Origin: Aeromonas veronii | Lineage (GTDB): Bacteria; Pseudomonadota; Gammaproteobacteria; Enterobacterales; Aeromonadaceae | Reading direction: 5' to 3' | NCBI GenBank assembly: GCA_041319085.1 | Contig: CP101033.1 | Span: forward strand, 3,064,501-3,128,500 | Length of the DNA stretch: 64,000 bases | Shown: in pieces, positions 28,238-35,924 of the stretch | Numbering within the stretch: position 1 is the stretch's first letter | Layout: the number at the start of each line of letters is the position of its first letter | Program-made: the position numbers and the translations under genes | Notes under the pieces: generated by a model | Seen by the model: the letters and a program-made list of their open reading frames with translations, nothing else | Databases searched by the model: none | Told to the model about the DNA's origin: nothing

Positions 28238-28323
28238 TTTGCCCTGATTGCAAACGCATCTATTTTTCATTACCTGTCCTGTCTGCCCTCGCAGGCCCAG
28301 CGGCAGGCCGCAAGAGAGATCCC

Positions 28324-29112
28324 ATGTCCATTAAAATCAAGACACCGGAAGAGATTGAAAAGATGCGCGTTGCCGGCCAATTGGCCGCCGATGTGCTGGT
28401 CATGATTGCGCCCCATGTCAAAGCTGGCGTCACCACTGACGAACTGAATACCCTCTGCCACGACTATATTGTCGACGTACAACAGGCGGTTCCGGCTCCG
28501 CTCAACTACCACGGCTTCCCCAAATCCATCTGCACCTCGGTGAACGATGTGATCTGCCACGGCATCCCGAATCACAAGAAGCTGCGCGATGGTGACATCA
28601 TCAACCTGGACATCACCGTCATCAAGGATGGCTACCACGGCGATACCTCGGCCATGTTCATCGTCGGTGAAACCACCCTGCTGCGCCGCCAGCTCTGCAA
28701 GGTTGCGCAAGAGAGCCTCTACGCCGCCATCAAGAAGGTGCGTCCGGGAACCTGCATCACCGAGATTGGCGCCGTTATTCAGCCCATCGTCGAAAAGGCC
28801 GGTTTCTCCGTGGTGCGTGACTACTGCGGTCACGGCATCGGTGCCGAGTTCCACGAAGAGCCGCAGATCCTCCACTACCGCAACAGCGGCAAGCTGGAGC
28901 TGAAAGCGGGCATGTGCTTCACCATCGAGCCCATGGTCAACAGCAAGAAGTATCACTGCAAGGTCAATCCGAAGGATGGCTGGACCGTGACCACCAAGGA
29001 TGGCGGCGATTCCGCCCAGTGGGAGCACACCCTGCTGGTGACCGAGGATGGCTGCGAGGTGCTCACCCTGCGCCCCGACGACACTATCGACCGCTTCATC
29101 AAACACAGCTAA
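28324..29112 (+). CDS. map: Methionine aminopeptidase, type I
   Basis: Removes the N-terminal Met from nascent proteins. The 262-residue protein starts at ATG 28324 (MSIKIKTPEEIEKMR). The pita-bread metal ligands are visible in LDITVIKDGYHGDTSAMF (two Asp), GHGIGAEFHE (His), FTIEPMV (Glu) and QWEHTLLVTEDG (Glu). It is divergent from rpsB, an arrangement shared with E. coli, and is followed by its own terminator before glnD. Confidence 0.98.
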   Translation: MSIKIKTPEEIEKMRVAGQLAADVLVMIAPHVKAGVTTDELNTLCHDYIVDVQQAVPAPLNYHGFPKSICTSVNDVICHGIPNHKKLRDGDIINLDITVIKDGYHGDTSAMFIVGETTLLRRQLCKVAQESLYAAIKKVRPGTCITEIGAVIQPIVEKAGFSVVRDYCGHGIGAEFHEEPQILHYRNSGKLELKAGMCFTIEPMVNSKKYHCKVNPKDGWTVTTKDGGDSAQWEHTLLVTEDGCEVLTLRPDDTIDRFIKHS

Positions 29113-29118
29113 CATCGA

Positions 29119-29154
29119 ACCCCGGCCCTGAATATCCAAAGCGCCGGGGTTTTT
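29119..29154 (+). terminator. Rho-independent terminator of map
   Basis: ACCCCGGC / GCCGGGGT with a 16-nt loop, then TTTT. Confidence 0.8.
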
Positions 29155-29198
29155 ACTTCTGTTTCAGCCCTTTGCCTGCCACTTGCGTGTGAGATGCC

Positions 29199-31847
29199 AT
29201 GGACGCCAGCCTGCTTTCCCCCCATTTGTTACCCGATGACCAGCTCACCCGCGACAACTGCAAAGAGTACCTGAGCCGCTTTCTCGGCTGGCTGCACGCC
29301 CGTTTCGATGCTGGTGACAACATCATCGAGCTGGTCGCCACCCGCTCCGAGTACATGGATCAGCTGCTCTGCCGCCTCTGGCAGAAGTTCGGCTTCGACA
29401 AGAGCGACCTCACCCTCATTGCGGTGGGGGGCTATGGCCGCGGCGAGTTGCATCCTCACTCCGACATCGACCTGCTGATCCTCTATGACGGCGACGAGCT
29501 GGACGAGGTGCTGGGACTGCGGATCGGCGAGTTCATCACCTTGTTGTGGGATCTCAGGCTGGAAGTAGGTCAGGCGGTGCGCAACGTGGCCGAGTGCCTC
29601 GAACAGGGGCGCGCCGATATCACGGTGGCCACCAACCTGATCGAGGCCCGCTATATCACAGGTCGCCAGGAGGGCTTCCGGCAACTGAAAGAGGCCACCG
29701 GCCCCCAGCACTTCTGGCCAAGCGAAGCCTTCTTTCGCGCCAAACGGCAGGAGCAGGCGGAACGTCATCAGCAGTTTCTCGGCACCGCCTACAAGCTGGA
29801 GCCCGATCTCAAGAGCAATCCGGGCGGCCTGCGCGACATTCAAACCCTCGCCTGGGTTGCTCGCCGCCACTTCGGCGCCACCACCCTGTTCGAGATGACC
29901 AGCCACGGCTTTCTCAACCGCGCCGAGTACCGCGAGCTGCTCGACTGCCAGAATTTCCTGTGGAAGGTGCGCTTTGCTCTGCACATGGCCATCAACAAAG
30001 GGGATAACCGCCTGCTGTTCGATCGCCAACGCACCGTAGCCCAGATGTTGGGGTTCGAGGGGGAAGGCAACACCCCGGTCGAGCAGATGATGAAACGCTT
30101 CTACCAGACGGTGCGGCGGGTCTCCGAACTCAACGAGATGCTGCTGCAGCTGTTTGACGAGGCGATCCTCGGCAACACCGCCATGGATGTACGCCGCCTC
30201 TCCGATGAGTTCCAGCTCCGTGGCCGCCTCATCGATGCGGTGGATGCGGAGCTGTTTAGCTGTGAACCGGCCGCCATCCTGCGCCTCTTCTATCAGATGG
30301 CCCAACATCCCGAGATTGCGGGCATCCACTCGGCCACCTTGCGCCAGCTGCGCGAGGCGCGCCGCAAACTCAACTGCTGGTTGCAGGACCTGCCCGACTG
30401 CCGTCGCCTGTTTATGGCGCTGCTGCGCCACCCCAACGGCATCGGCCTGCCGCTCACCCTGATGCACAAATACGGCATCCTCGCCGCCTATCTGCCGCAA
30501 TGGAACCTGATCGTCGGCCAGATGCAGTTCGACATGTTCCACGCCTACACGGTGGATGAGCACACCCACCGGCTGCTCAAGAACATTCACCAGTTCCCCA
30601 ATCCGGCCAGTCGCCAGAGCCACCCACTCTGCCACGAGGTCTTAACCCGGCTGCGCAAACCGGAGCTGCTCAGCATCGCCGCCCTGTTCCACGACATCGC
30701 CAAGGGGCGGCGCGGCGATCACTCTGAACTCGGCGCGGTCGATGCGCTGGAGTTCTGCCAGTTACACGGTCTGGATCGCTACGAGAGTCGACTGGTGGCC
30801 TGGCTGGTGCGCCACCACCTGCTGATGTCGGTCACCGCCCAGCGCCGCGATATCTACGACCCCGACGTGGTCACCGACTTTGCCCAGAAAGTGCGCGACG
30901 AGCAGCACCTCGACCTGCTCTACTGCCTCACCGTGGCCGATATCTGCGCCACCAACGATACCCTGTGGAACGACTGGAAGGGTACCCTGCTGCGGGAGCT
31001 CTACTTCGCGACCCAGAAGGCGCTGCGCCAGGGACTGGAGAACCCGCCCGACATGCGGCTGCGCATTCGCGAGAACCAGCGTCAGGCCAAGCAACTACTG
31101 GCGCAACGGGATGTGTCGCTTGATGCGATCAACCAGCTCTGGGCCGATTTCAAGGCGGATTACTTCCTGCGCCACAGCCCGGAGCAGATCGCCTGGCACT
31201 GCCGCCACATCATCGAGCATGGCGACAATCCTGCACCGCTGGTGATCATCGGCAAACACCCGACCCGCGGCGGCAGCGAGGTGTTTATCTACTGCCGCGA
31301 TACCCCGAATCTGTTTGCCACCGTTGCCTCGGCGCTGGATCAGAAGAACCTCAACATCCACGACGCCCAAATCATGAACTCGCGCAGCAACTTCGTGCTC
31401 GATACCTTCATAGTGCTGGAGCCAAGCGGCGAACCCATCAGCCCCAATCGCACCGCCACCATCAAGAAGGCGCTGGAGAAGGCGCTGCAGGAGCCGGGCA
31501 AGCTGGTGCTGCGCAACAAGCCGTTGTCACGGCGCCACCGCCAGTTCAGCGTGCCGACCCGGGTGGTCTTCCTGCCCCGCTCCTCACCCACTAAGGGGGA
31601 GAGCCGCCACACCCTGATGGAGCTGACCACCCTCGACACCCCCGGCCTGCTGGCCCGGATCGGCGCGGTATTCCAGCAGTGCGGGCTGTCGCTGCACGCC
31701 GCCAAAATCGCCACCTTCGGCGAGCGGGTCGAGGACTTTTTCAGCCTGACCAGCCTCGATGGCGAGCCATTGACTACCGAGCAGCAACAACAACTGGAAG
31801 AGCGACTGGTACACCAGCTCAACCCCCAGCAGTCGGTACTGGATTAA
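29199..31847 (+). CDS. glnD: Bifunctional uridylyltransferase / uridylyl-removing enzyme
   Basis: Glutamine sensor that uridylylates and deuridylylates PII proteins, 882 residues (E. coli 890). The nucleotidyltransferase active site is GGYGRGELHPHSDIDLLIL at residues 77-95, with D89 and D91 as metal ligands. An HD hydrolase domain follows (HDIAKGRRGDHSELGA around residue 495) and two C-terminal ACT domains bind glutamine (RDTPNLFATVASALDQ and LDTPGLLARIGAVFQQ). It lies downstream of map as in E. coli. The ATG at 29199 has no strong ribosome site. Confidence 0.98.
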   Translation: MDASLLSPHLLPDDQLTRDNCKEYLSRFLGWLHARFDAGDNIIELVATRSEYMDQLLCRLWQKFGFDKSDLTLIAVGGYGRGELHPHSDIDLLILYDGDELDEVLGLRIGEFITLLWDLRLEVGQAVRNVAECLEQGRADITVATNLIEARYITGRQEGFRQLKEATGPQHFWPSEAFFRAKRQEQAERHQQFLGTAYKLEPDLKSNPGGLRDIQTLAWVARRHFGATTLFEMTSHGFLNRAEYRELLDCQNFLWKVRFALHMAINKGDNRLLFDRQRTVAQMLGFEGEGNTPVEQMMKRFYQTVRRVSELNEMLLQLFDEAILGNTAMDVRRLSDEFQLRGRLIDAVDAELFSCEPAAILRLFYQMAQHPEIAGIHSATLRQLREARRKLNCWLQDLPDCRRLFMALLRHPNGIGLPLTLMHKYGILAAYLPQWNLIVGQMQFDMFHAYTVDEHTHRLLKNIHQFPNPASRQSHPLCHEVLTRLRKPELLSIAALFHDIAKGRRGDHSELGAVDALEFCQLHGLDRYESRLVAWLVRHHLLMSVTAQRRDIYDPDVVTDFAQKVRDEQHLDLLYCLTVADICATNDTLWNDWKGTLLRELYFATQKALRQGLENPPDMRLRIRENQRQAKQLLAQRDVSLDAINQLWADFKADYFLRHSPEQIAWHCRHIIEHGDNPAPLVIIGKHPTRGGSEVFIYCRDTPNLFATVASALDQKNLNIHDAQIMNSRSNFVLDTFIVLEPSGEPISPNRTATIKKALEKALQEPGKLVLRNKPLSRRHRQFSVPTRVVFLPRSSPTKGESRHTLMELTTLDTPGLLARIGAVFQQCGLSLHAAKIATFGERVEDFFSLTSLDGEPLTTEQQQQLEERLVHQLNPQQSVLD

Positions 31848-32021
31848 GCGATAAATGATTCAAAAGAGGCTGATTGTCGGGCGTTTTTTGCCATGCCAAA
31901 CAAATGGTTGGCGCACACAGGATCAAGAAATGGTCGCAGGCCGGAAGAATTCCGGTCACCCCCTTAAAAAAAGTCGGAAAAGTGTGATACAACAAACAGA
32001 ATTTTTTAGAGGAAACCTGTC

Positions 32022-32849
32022 ATGACCGAGTTGCAACAGATCATTGAAGCGGCCTTCGAGCGCCGCGACACCATTACTCCGGGCTCCGTGGATAGCGCCA
32101 CCAAGTCCGCCATCCTGCAAACCATCGACCTGCTGGACTCCGGCAAGGCGCGGGTGGCCGAGAAGATCGCCGGTGAGTGGGTTGTCCATCAGTGGTTGAA
32201 GAAAGCGGTACTGCTCTACTTCCGCATCAACGACAACGGCATCATCAAGGGTGACGATGCCCAGTACTACGACAAAGTTCCCCTCAAGTTCTCCGACTAC
32301 ACCGCCGAGCAGTTCAAGGAAGCGGGTGTGCGCGTGGTGCCGCCGGCAACGGCCCGCAAAGGTGCCTTTATCGCCCCCAATACCGTGTTGATGCCCTCCT
32401 ACGTCAACATCGGCGCCTTCGTTGATGAAGGTACCATGGTCGATACCTGGGCTACCGTCGGCTCTTGCGCCCAGATCGGTAAAAACGTACACCTCTCCGG
32501 CGGCGTCGGCATCGGCGGCGTATTGGAGCCACTGCAAGCCAACCCGACCATCATCGAAGACAACTGCTTTATCGGTGCCCGCTCCGAAGTCGTTGAAGGG
32601 GTGATCGTCGAGGAAGGTTCCGTCATCTCCATGGGCGTCTTCATCGGCCAGTCCACCCGCATCTATGACCGTGAAACCGGCGAGATCCACTACGGTCGCG
32701 TACCAGCCGGCTCCGTGGTCGTCTCCGGCTCCCTGCCCTCCAAGTGCGGCAAGTACAGCCTCTACGCGGCAGTGATCGTCAAGAAGGTCGATGCCAAGAC
32801 TCGTGCCAAAGTCGGCATCAACGCCCTGCTACGCTCCATCGACGAGTAA
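32022..32849 (+). CDS. dapD: 2,3,4,5-tetrahydropyridine-2,6-dicarboxylate N-succinyltransferase
   Basis: Succinyl-CoA-dependent step of the lysine/diaminopimelate pathway, feeding both lysine and peptidoglycan. The 275-residue trimeric enzyme has an N-terminal helical domain ([15 protein letters not shown]), a left-handed beta helix ([31 protein letters not shown]) and the C-terminal region [17 protein letters not shown]. The ribosome site AGAGGAAA precedes the ATG. It follows glnD at 174 bp and has its own terminator. Confidence 0.98.
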   Translation: MTELQQIIEAAFERRDTITPGSVDSATKSAILQTIDLLDSGKARVAEKIAGEWVVHQWLKKAVLLYFRINDNGIIKGDDAQYYDKVPLKFSDYTAEQFKEAGVRVVPPATARKGAFIAPNTVLMPSYVNIGAFVDEGTMVDTWATVGSCAQIGKNVHLSGGVGIGGVLEPLQANPTIIEDNCFIGARSEVVEGVIVEEGSVISMGVFIGQSTRIYDRETGEIHYGRVPAGSVVVSGSLPSKCGKYSLYAAVIVKKVDAKTRAKVGINALLRSIDE

Positions 32850-32867
32850 TTCCGTGGTGCGATGATG

Positions 32868-32893
32868 AAAAGGGCGTCTGATGGCGCCCTTTT
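32868..32893 (+). terminator. Rho-independent terminator of dapD
   Basis: AAAAGGGCG / CGCCCTTTT hairpin 18 bases after the dapD stop, ending in TTTT. Confidence 0.8.
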
Positions 32894-32977
32894 GATTTTG
32901 GCGCCCCTGTCACAGGCAAGCCATGAGGCTTCGGTTAAGATAGACGGGATAGGATCGTTTCACACCGAGGAAGCCCG

Positions 32978-33361
32978 ATGTACGAGAATCTGAAGAGCCT
33001 GGGGATCCAGGAACCCACCTCCGTCGACAGTTATACCCTGCGCCAGGAGGCCAACCACGACATCCTCAAGATCTACTTCAAGAAACAGAAGGGCGAGTTC
33101 TTCGCCAAGAGTGTCAAATTCAAGTATCCCCGCCAGCGCAAGACCATGCTGGTCGACTCCGGTACCCATGAGTACAAGGATGTCACCGAGATCAACGCCA
33201 ACCTCAAGTATGTGGTGGATGAGCTGGACAACCTGACCCAGGGCGTCCACCTGCAGGCCGATCAGGATATCAAGCAGAAGATCCTGCGCGACCTGCGCCA
33301 CCTGGAAAAAGTGGTGCAGAACAAGATCAGCGAAATTGAGCGAGATCTGGAGAAACTCTAA
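32978..33361 (+). CDS. DUF3461 family protein
   Basis: A soluble 127-residue protein, [22 protein letters not shown]..., with mixed charge. The N-terminal half looks alpha/beta ([28 protein letters not shown]) and the C-terminal ~60 residues form a helical coiled-coil-like segment ending EIERDLEKL. It matches the DUF3461 family of gammaproteobacteria, often found beside dapD. Function is unknown. GAGGAAG lies seven bases before the ATG, and a terminator follows about 80 bp downstream. Confidence 0.85.
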   Translation: MYENLKSLGIQEPTSVDSYTLRQEANHDILKIYFKKQKGEFFAKSVKFKYPRQRKTMLVDSGTHEYKDVTEINANLKYVVDELDNLTQGVHLQADQDIKQKILRDLRHLEKVVQNKISEIERDLEKL

Positions 33362-33442
33362 TCTCCCCGCCTCGACAAAAGAGCACCCAAGTGACCTAAT
33401 GCTGCTCAGTTAAGGATCCCTTGGCCGATCATCCTGATGTGT

Positions 33443-33477
33443 AAAAATCCGAAACCTGTTGATTGGTTTCGGATTTT
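33443..33477 (+). terminator. Terminator downstream of the DUF3461 gene
   Basis: A 13-bp perfect stem AAAATCCGAAACC / GGTTTCGGATTTT with a 9-nt loop. The T-run is part of the stem. Confidence 0.7.
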
Positions 33478-33479
33478 CT

Positions 33480-33608
33480 ATGCGTATCGACCAGGCTCTC
33501 GACGTCCTTCATACCAGCAATGCTACCCGGCTTGCGTCACTCTTCAACCTCACCCCCCAGTACCGTCAACGAGAAGACGCTCTGCGAGCAGCAAGTCGGG
33601 TCGATTAG
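33480..33608 (+). CDS. Doubtful 42-codon ORF
   Basis: ATG-to-TAG frame encoding MRIDQALDVLHTSNATRLAS... with a composition like the start of a small Cro-like helix-turn-helix protein (helix, turn, LASLFNLTPQY). It begins three bases after the terminator stem and has no ribosome site, and the second half runs into REP-like repeats. It may be a truncated regulator gene or chance. Confidence 0.2.
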   Translation: MRIDQALDVLHTSNATRLASLFNLTPQYRQREDALRAASRVD

Positions 33609-33732
33609 CGAAGCGTAACCGGCCACATCGCACGCTCCGTGGCAATGGGGATAGCGTGCAGATGGATGACCAGCAGAATGATGGCAACCGGTTTTCGCGA
33701 ACGTCTGATTACGCTTCGTTCATCAGACCTAT
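33600..33732. repeat. REP-like inverted repeats
   Basis: GATTAGCGAAGCGTAA (33603-33618) recurs inverted about 100 bp later within GATTACGCTTCGTTCATC (around 33707-33724). Such AGCGAAGCGTAA palindromic cores are common as REP/BIME units in gammaproteobacteria. The 470-bp space between the DUF3461 gene and the isomerase gene otherwise holds only terminators and the doubtful small ORF. Confidence 0.5.
33687..33707 (+). repeat. Dispersed 21-bp repeat, copy 1
   Basis: ACCGGTTTTCGCGAACGTCT plus one base. It matches 58758-58778 at 20 of 21 positions. Both copies lie in intergenic repeat-rich DNA. Confidence 0.6.
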
Positions 33733-33755
33733 GGCCCTGCAAACCGGATAAAAGG

Positions 33756-33780
33756 TGAGGCCCGCCAAAGGCGGGCCTCA
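33756..33780 (-). terminator. Rho-independent terminator of the RpiB-like gene
   Basis: An 11-bp stem TGAGGCCCGCC / GGCGGGCCTCA with a 3-nt loop, followed on the minus strand by CCTTTT. Confidence 0.8.
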
Positions 33781-33831
33781 AGGTCAACACAGGAGCACAG
33801 GAGGAGAGGAGCGTGCTGACCTTGTAACTGA

Positions 33832-34473
33832 TCAGGCAGCCAGCACAGTCTTCAGGTAGTCAGCGATGACGGCGTCCTGGCAGTTGGCAAAGAAGTATTC
33901 CTGGAACTTCTCGCCGGAAATGGCGGTCTTGAGCAGATCCTGATCGATGTTCTTCAGGATAGTCAGCATGTCCTGGTGGGTCACTTCCTTAACCTGAGAG
34001 AGAATGCCGCGGTTCTTGGCCATGATGGCAGCACGCTCACGGGGATAGCCCAGACCACGCTCACCTTCAAACAGCTTGCGATACACGTCTTGCAGATTCA
34101 GCTCGGCAGCCCAGCCAAAGCCCTTGGCATAGGGCATGGAGATGGCGTTACCGTCGTTGATCTGGCCAAACAGGAAGGCGTCGGTCGGATCGATCACCAG
34201 GCCGCACTGCACGCCCGGGAAAGCGTTGGCCGCCAGCATGGCGCCCATACCGGTACCGCAGCCGGTTACCACGAAATCAGCCGCCTTGGTGTTGAGCAGG
34301 ATGGCAGTCAGCAGGCCGTTCATCACGTAGGTCAGCTGGGTCTTGTCTTCCGGGGAGTACATGCCGTAGTTGTAGACTGTATGGCCCATGGGCTCGGCAA
34401 CGGTCTTGAGCGCATTGAAGATCGCGTCGTTCTTGGCGGCCTGGCTGTTTTCGTTGATGAGTGCAATTTTCAT
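33832..34473 (-). CDS. RpiB/LacA/LacB-family sugar-phosphate isomerase
   Basis: A 213-residue protein of the ribose-5-phosphate isomerase B / galactose-6-phosphate isomerase fold: MKIALINENSQAAKN, the phosphate-binding VVTGCGTGMGAMLAAN near residue 70, and NDGNAISMPYAKGFGWAAEL. It is longer than typical RpiB (about 150) because of a C-terminal helical extension (HQDMLTILKNIDQDLLKTAISG...). That extension is seen in a group of uncharacterised family members. The substrate is unknown. It is monocistronic, starts at ATG 34473, has its own terminator, and has a weak CRP-like site 169 bp upstream. Confidence 0.8.
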   Translation of the reverse strand: MKIALINENSQAAKNDAIFNALKTVAEPMGHTVYNYGMYSPEDKTQLTYVMNGLLTAILLNTKAADFVVTGCGTGMGAMLAANAFPGVQCGLVIDPTDAFLFGQINDGNAISMPYAKGFGWAAELNLQDVYRKLFEGERGLGYPRERAAIMAKNRGILSQVKEVTHQDMLTILKNIDQDLLKTAISGEKFQEYFFANCQDAVIADYLKTVLAA

Positions 34474-34641
34474 GGTGCTTGTCCGTTTCAAAAAAGAGAA
34501 TGAAGTCTGATGGATGGGTTGCCGGCACGAGTCGATATTACTGCGTTCGACTCACGTCACAACCTGAATGAGAGGTAGAATAAACGGCGCGCAAAGAAAA
34601 ACAAAACAACATTTCACTATTTTTTATTTGTTTTCATTTTT

Positions 34642-34657
34642 TGTGAGCAAGGTCAGA
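34642..34657. promoter_or_regulatory. Weak CRP-like site upstream of the isomerase gene
   Basis: TGTGA-GCAAGG-TCAGA has one perfect half-site and a second differing at one base. It lies in AT-rich DNA between the isomerase gene and the intron remnant. Confidence 0.3.
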
Positions 34658-34664
34658 ACTTCAC

Positions 34665-34945
34665 ATGAAATAGGAGGCGAGTTCGCTCCCGCCGTCCTCT
34701 CACCCCACCCTACGTACGGTTCCACATATGGCGGTTCATGTTAACGCTAGATCTGTCGATGACGTTCCATGACACCCGTCCCAACCTCTCGAACCATTGC
34801 GTCCTCACCGCATGGTTCCAGTGGCTGGCCCACTGCGCCATCACAGACCACGCCGCTCACATGTCGACCTCCAGGCCCGCTTTCATCAGCGGTGTGGCTC
34901 GGGTAAAGTGCCCCTTCCATGCACAATGCGCCGTACCCGGCGCAC
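34665..34945 (-). mobile_element. Group II intron remnant lacking its reverse transcriptase
   Basis: On the minus strand the segment opens with GTGCGCCGGG, agreeing with the group II 5' consensus GUGYG. It closes with a domain V-like hairpin (AACCGCCATATGTGG-AACC-GTACGTAGGGTGG), then GTGAGAGGACGG and a domain VI-like stem ending CTCCTATTTCAT. At only 281 bp it has no maturase gene, so the interior is deleted. Its 5' end lies three bases after the T-run of the dam terminator, a site type used by class C introns. The 3' domains are the firmest part; the 5' boundary is inferred. Confidence 0.6.
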
Positions 34946-34948
34946 CAT

Positions 34949-34972
34949 AAAAAACGGCACCTTCGGGCGCCG
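34949..34972 (-). terminator. Rho-independent terminator of dam
   Basis: On the minus strand CGGCGCC-CGAA-GGTGCCG (one G-T pair) is followed by TTTTTT, about 10 bases after the dam stop. Confidence 0.85.
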
Positions 34973-34981
34973 CATTGTCTG

Positions 34982-35854
34982 TTACGCCAGTGGCAGCAGT
35001 TCGCTGTCGCTGGGATAGTAGCCCTGCTCCGGCTCGATGCCGGGAGGATAGAGCGCCAGCAACTCGGCCACCTTGTTACGGGTGCCGCCGTTGCGGCTGA
35101 TGGTGCGCTTGACCAGGATCTCATCGAGACGAGCGCCACGGTAAAGCTCGCGAGTCAGCTCGATATCGTGGTTGCTGATCAACACCGGCACCCCTTTGTG
35201 AGCGGCGGTGTGACGGGCCAGTCGCGCCAGGATCGCCTGATCATCCAGGGTAAAACCACCGGAGGCATAGCTGGTAAAGCTGGCGGTCGTGGAGAGCGGT
35301 GCATAGGGAGGATCGCAGTAGATCACCCAATCCTCTTCGGCACGCTTGATGGCGTTGGCGTAGCTCTCGCAGATAAAGGTCGCCTTCTGCGCCTTTTCGG
35401 CAAAGGCCCACAGCTCTTTTTCCGGGAAATAGGGCTTCTTATAGGAACCGAACGGCACGTTGAAACCGCCCTTCTTGTTATAACGGCACAGCCCGTTGAA
35501 ACCGTGACGGTTGAGAAACAGGAACAGCAGTGCCCGCTCGAAGGTGGTCTCGGTCTGATTGAACTGGGTACGCAACCGGTAATAGGCGGCTTTGTGGTTG
35601 TGTTCAGCCACAAACAGCTTGCGCGCCTCGGCGATGAATCGGTCAGGCGTCAGCTTGAGGTGGTTGTACAGGCAGATCAGATCCGGATTGATGTCGTTGA
35701 GCACATACGCGTCGTAGTCGGTGTTGAGAAACACAGACCCGGCCCCGACGAAGGGCTCCAGCAACACACGCCCGGCCGGCAGGCGCTCGGCAATCTCTTC
35801 AACCAGGGAGTATTTTCCCCCGGCCCATTTTAAAAAAGCGCGTGTTTTTTTCAT
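34982..35854 (-). CDS. dam: DNA adenine methyltransferase
   Basis: Methylates GATC adenine for mismatch repair strand choice, replication timing and gene regulation. The 290-residue protein has the SAM-binding FVGAGSVF at residues 35-42 and catalytic DPPY at 181-184. NKKGGFNVPFGSYKKP is a target-recognition segment, matching E. coli Dam closely. It is the last gene of the pil-aro-damX-dam run. The rpe-gph-trpS genes that follow dam in E. coli are absent, and the intron remnant sits there instead. Confidence 0.97.
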   Translation of the reverse strand: MKKTRAFLKWAGGKYSLVEEIAERLPAGRVLLEPFVGAGSVFLNTDYDAYVLNDINPDLICLYNHLKLTPDRFIAEARKLFVAEHNHKAAYYRLRTQFNQTETTFERALLFLFLNRHGFNGLCRYNKKGGFNVPFGSYKKPYFPEKELWAFAEKAQKATFICESYANAIKRAEEDWVIYCDPPYAPLSTTASFTSYASGGFTLDDQAILARLARHTAAHKGVPVLISNHDIELTRELYRGARLDEILVKRTISRNGGTRNKVAELLALYPPGIEPEQGYYPSDSELLPLA

Positions 35855-35924
35855 GGAAATCCGGTGTGTAAGAAGGCAAGACCCAAAAAGGGGGACGATT
35901 CTACCCCCTTATCCGGTATCAAGG

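Noticed and set aside
29229..30635. A 468-codon frame opposite glnD
   Set aside because: Antisense shadow of a well-conserved gene in high-GC DNA; no start signals or recognisable protein.
34747..35139. A 130-codon minus-strand frame overlapping the dam 3' end and intron remnant
   Set aside because: It is an out-of-frame read of dam continued into the intron remnant; no independent support.
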